DNA from: an uncultured Bacteroidia bacterium
GTDB taxonomy: Bacteria; Bacteroidota; Bacteroidia; Bacteroidales; UBA932
Assembly: GCA_902795785.1 (NCBI GenBank)
Contig: CADBMK010000185.1
Coordinates: 1-6,951, forward strand
Direction of reading: 5' to 3'
DNA: 6,951 bases
Shown: piece by piece, positions 6,103-6,951 of the stretch
How the letters are laid out: the number at the start of each line of letters is the position of its first letter
Numbering within the stretch: the stretch's first letter is position 1
Program-made: the position numbers and the translations under genes
The notes under the pieces: model-generated
Told to the model about the DNA's origin: nothing
What the model saw: only the letters and a program-made list of their open reading frames with translations
The model's database searches: none

Positions 6103-6927
6103 ATGACTCTAGAAGAAAAAAAGGCCGAAGTCATCGATGATTTTTCGATGTACGAAGAGTGGCTGGACAAATACGAATATCTGATTGAACTCGGAAAGAA
6201 TCTGGAAGCGTATCCGGAGTCTGAGAAGACTGATGATAAACTTATAAAAGGTTGTCAGTCAAGGGTTTGGCTTGATTGGAGGGTGGAGGATGGAAAGCTC
6301 TGGTTCCGTGCGGACAGCGATGCCATCATCACCAGGGGAATCATCTCCCTGCTGATCAGCGTCTATTCAGGCAGGACTGCCGGAGAGATTGCCGGCGACG
6401 ATTTCAGTTTCATCGAGAAGATAGGACTCAAGGAGAACCTTTCTCCGACGCGCGCAAACGGTCTGGTTTCGATGATCAATACCATCAAGGCCGCAGCGGC
6501 GGAGAATATGCCTAAGGAAGAGGCCAAGGAAGAAGCCAGGGGCGGAGAGGTGCTTTCTGCCGATGACGTCAAGGACCTGGCTCCCCTTTACGAGAATGTA
6601 ATCCTTGCCCTGAAGCAGGTTTATGATCCGGAAATTCCGGTGAACATATACGACCTCGGCCTCATTTACGAGTTGAATATCAACAAGGCCAGGGAGGTTT
6701 ACATTAAGATGACATTCACTGCTCCGAACTGCCCTATGGCGGACGAGGTCCTCAATGACGTCAAAGTCAGCGTGGAGGACGTGCCGGGCGTAAAGGGCGT
6801 GAACATCGACCTGGTGTTTGAGCCGGTATGGGACAGGAGCATGCTTTCGGAAGAAGCTCGCCTGGAACTCGGACTGGACGACGACGATGTAACTGCATCG
6901 GACAACGAAGAGAATGGGATACATTGA
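6103..6927 (+). CDS. SufE-SufT (MIP18/DUF59) fusion protein for Fe-S cluster assembly
   Basis: This 274-residue protein contains two Fe-S assembly modules. Residues about 1-135 are a SufE domain, the sulfur-acceptor partner that takes persulfide from SufS. The signature LIKGCQSRVWL (47-57) carries the acceptor cysteine C51, and the SRGIISLL-type helix appears as TRGIISLLISVYSG (77-90). A charged Ala/Glu linker (about 131-150) follows. Residues about 155-250 are a MIP18/SufT (DUF59) domain, with VYDPEIPVNIYDLGLIYEL (173-191), MTFTAPNCPMADEV (203-216, conserved C210) and FEPVWDRSMLSEEARLELGL (239-258). SufT-like proteins assist cluster maturation or delivery. An acidic Asp/Glu tail ends the protein. 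The ATG is 3 bp after the sufS stop, so it is translated from the same mRNA. The reading frame is continuous through the linker, with no sign of a frameshift. Separate sufE and sufT genes are the commoner arrangement; the fusion is what I see, its functional meaning is inference. Confidence 0.93.
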   Translation: MTLEEKKAEVIDDFSMYEEWLDKYEYLIELGKNLEAYPESEKTDDKLIKGCQSRVWLDWRVEDGKLWFRADSDAIITRGIISLLISVYSGRTAGEIAGDDFSFIEKIGLKENLSPTRANGLVSMINTIKAAAAENMPKEEAKEEARGGEVLSADDVKDLAPLYENVILALKQVYDPEIPVNIYDLGLIYELNINKAREVYIKMTFTAPNCPMADEVLNDVKVSVEDVPGVKGVNIDLVFEPVWDRSMLSEEARLELGLDDDDVTASDNEENGIH

Positions 6928-6951
6928 CGTATATTTCTCGCTTGGCAGCAA
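6914..6951 (+). CDS. folK: Probable FolK (HPPK), first codons only
   Basis: An ATG at 6914-6916, in another frame and overlapping the end of the SufE-SufT gene by 14 bp, opens MGYIDVYFSLGS followed by AA-, consistent with Asn. The strand VYFSLGSN is the characteristic N-terminus of 6-hydroxymethyl-7,8-dihydropterin pyrophosphokinase (usually VYLSLGSNLGDR), an ATP-dependent step of folate synthesis. A purine-rich GAAGAGA lies just before the ATG. Only 12 full codons are visible, so the call rests on one motif; the overlap suggests translational coupling. Confidence 0.6.
   Translation, partial: MGYIDVYFSLGS

Noticed and set aside
6367..6951. A 194-codon open frame on the minus strand under the SufE-SufT gene
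   Set aside because: It is a shadow of a gene with two well-matched domains; its product has no recognisable motif and it has no convincing start context.

Overview
The window looks like a chromosomal housekeeping segment from a member of the Bacteroidota, most likely Bacteroidales-like. Four things suggest this: the adjacent ybeY-mnmG pair, a single-TM TonB with the C-terminal domain style common in that phylum, TAnnTTTG promoter -7 boxes in front of three or four transcription units, and starts preceded by A-rich rather than Shine-Dalgarno leaders. The assignment is inferred from sequence style; no rRNA or other phylogenetic marker was compared.

Layout: (1) 1-839, minus strand: the 5' part of hflX, cut by the window edge, separated from the upstream gene by an intrinsic terminator (788-816). 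(2) 839-1528, minus: a TonB energy transducer. (3) 1529-1668: a divergent promoter region. (4) 1669-4155, plus: ybeY then mnmG, 3 bp apart, an RNA-maturation operon (rRNA processing plus tRNA wobble-uridine modification). (5) 4156-4193: a short convergent junction holding a parS-type palindrome. (6) 4194-4781, minus: ruvA. (7) 4782-4872: a second divergent promoter region. (8) 4873-6927, plus: sufS, then a single gene joining a SufE domain to a SufT/MIP18 (DUF59) domain. This is an iron-sulfur assembly operon that runs into the first codons of a probable folK (6914 to the edge).

The most notable non-genic signal is a pair of perfect 14-bp palindromes, GTTCCACGTGGAAC, at 3673-3686 and 4179-4192. 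This is the classic ParB-binding parS core. One copy is read as codons inside mnmG, at the start of an apparent extra segment of about 55 residues in the protein. The other lies in the mnmG/ruvA junction, touching the ruvA stop codon. They share a 20-bp identity in inverted orientation, and a degenerate third copy (14/16) lies in sufS. I infer that this is an origin-proximal centromere-like region; no parA, parB or dnaA is in the window to confirm it.

The other notable points are the SufE-SufT fusion and the terminator placed 10 bp ahead of the hflX start. All complete genes appear intact, with their key catalytic residues in place. No tRNA, rRNA, CRISPR array, insertion sequence or prophage gene was seen. 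No gene-free stretch exceeds about 140 bp.
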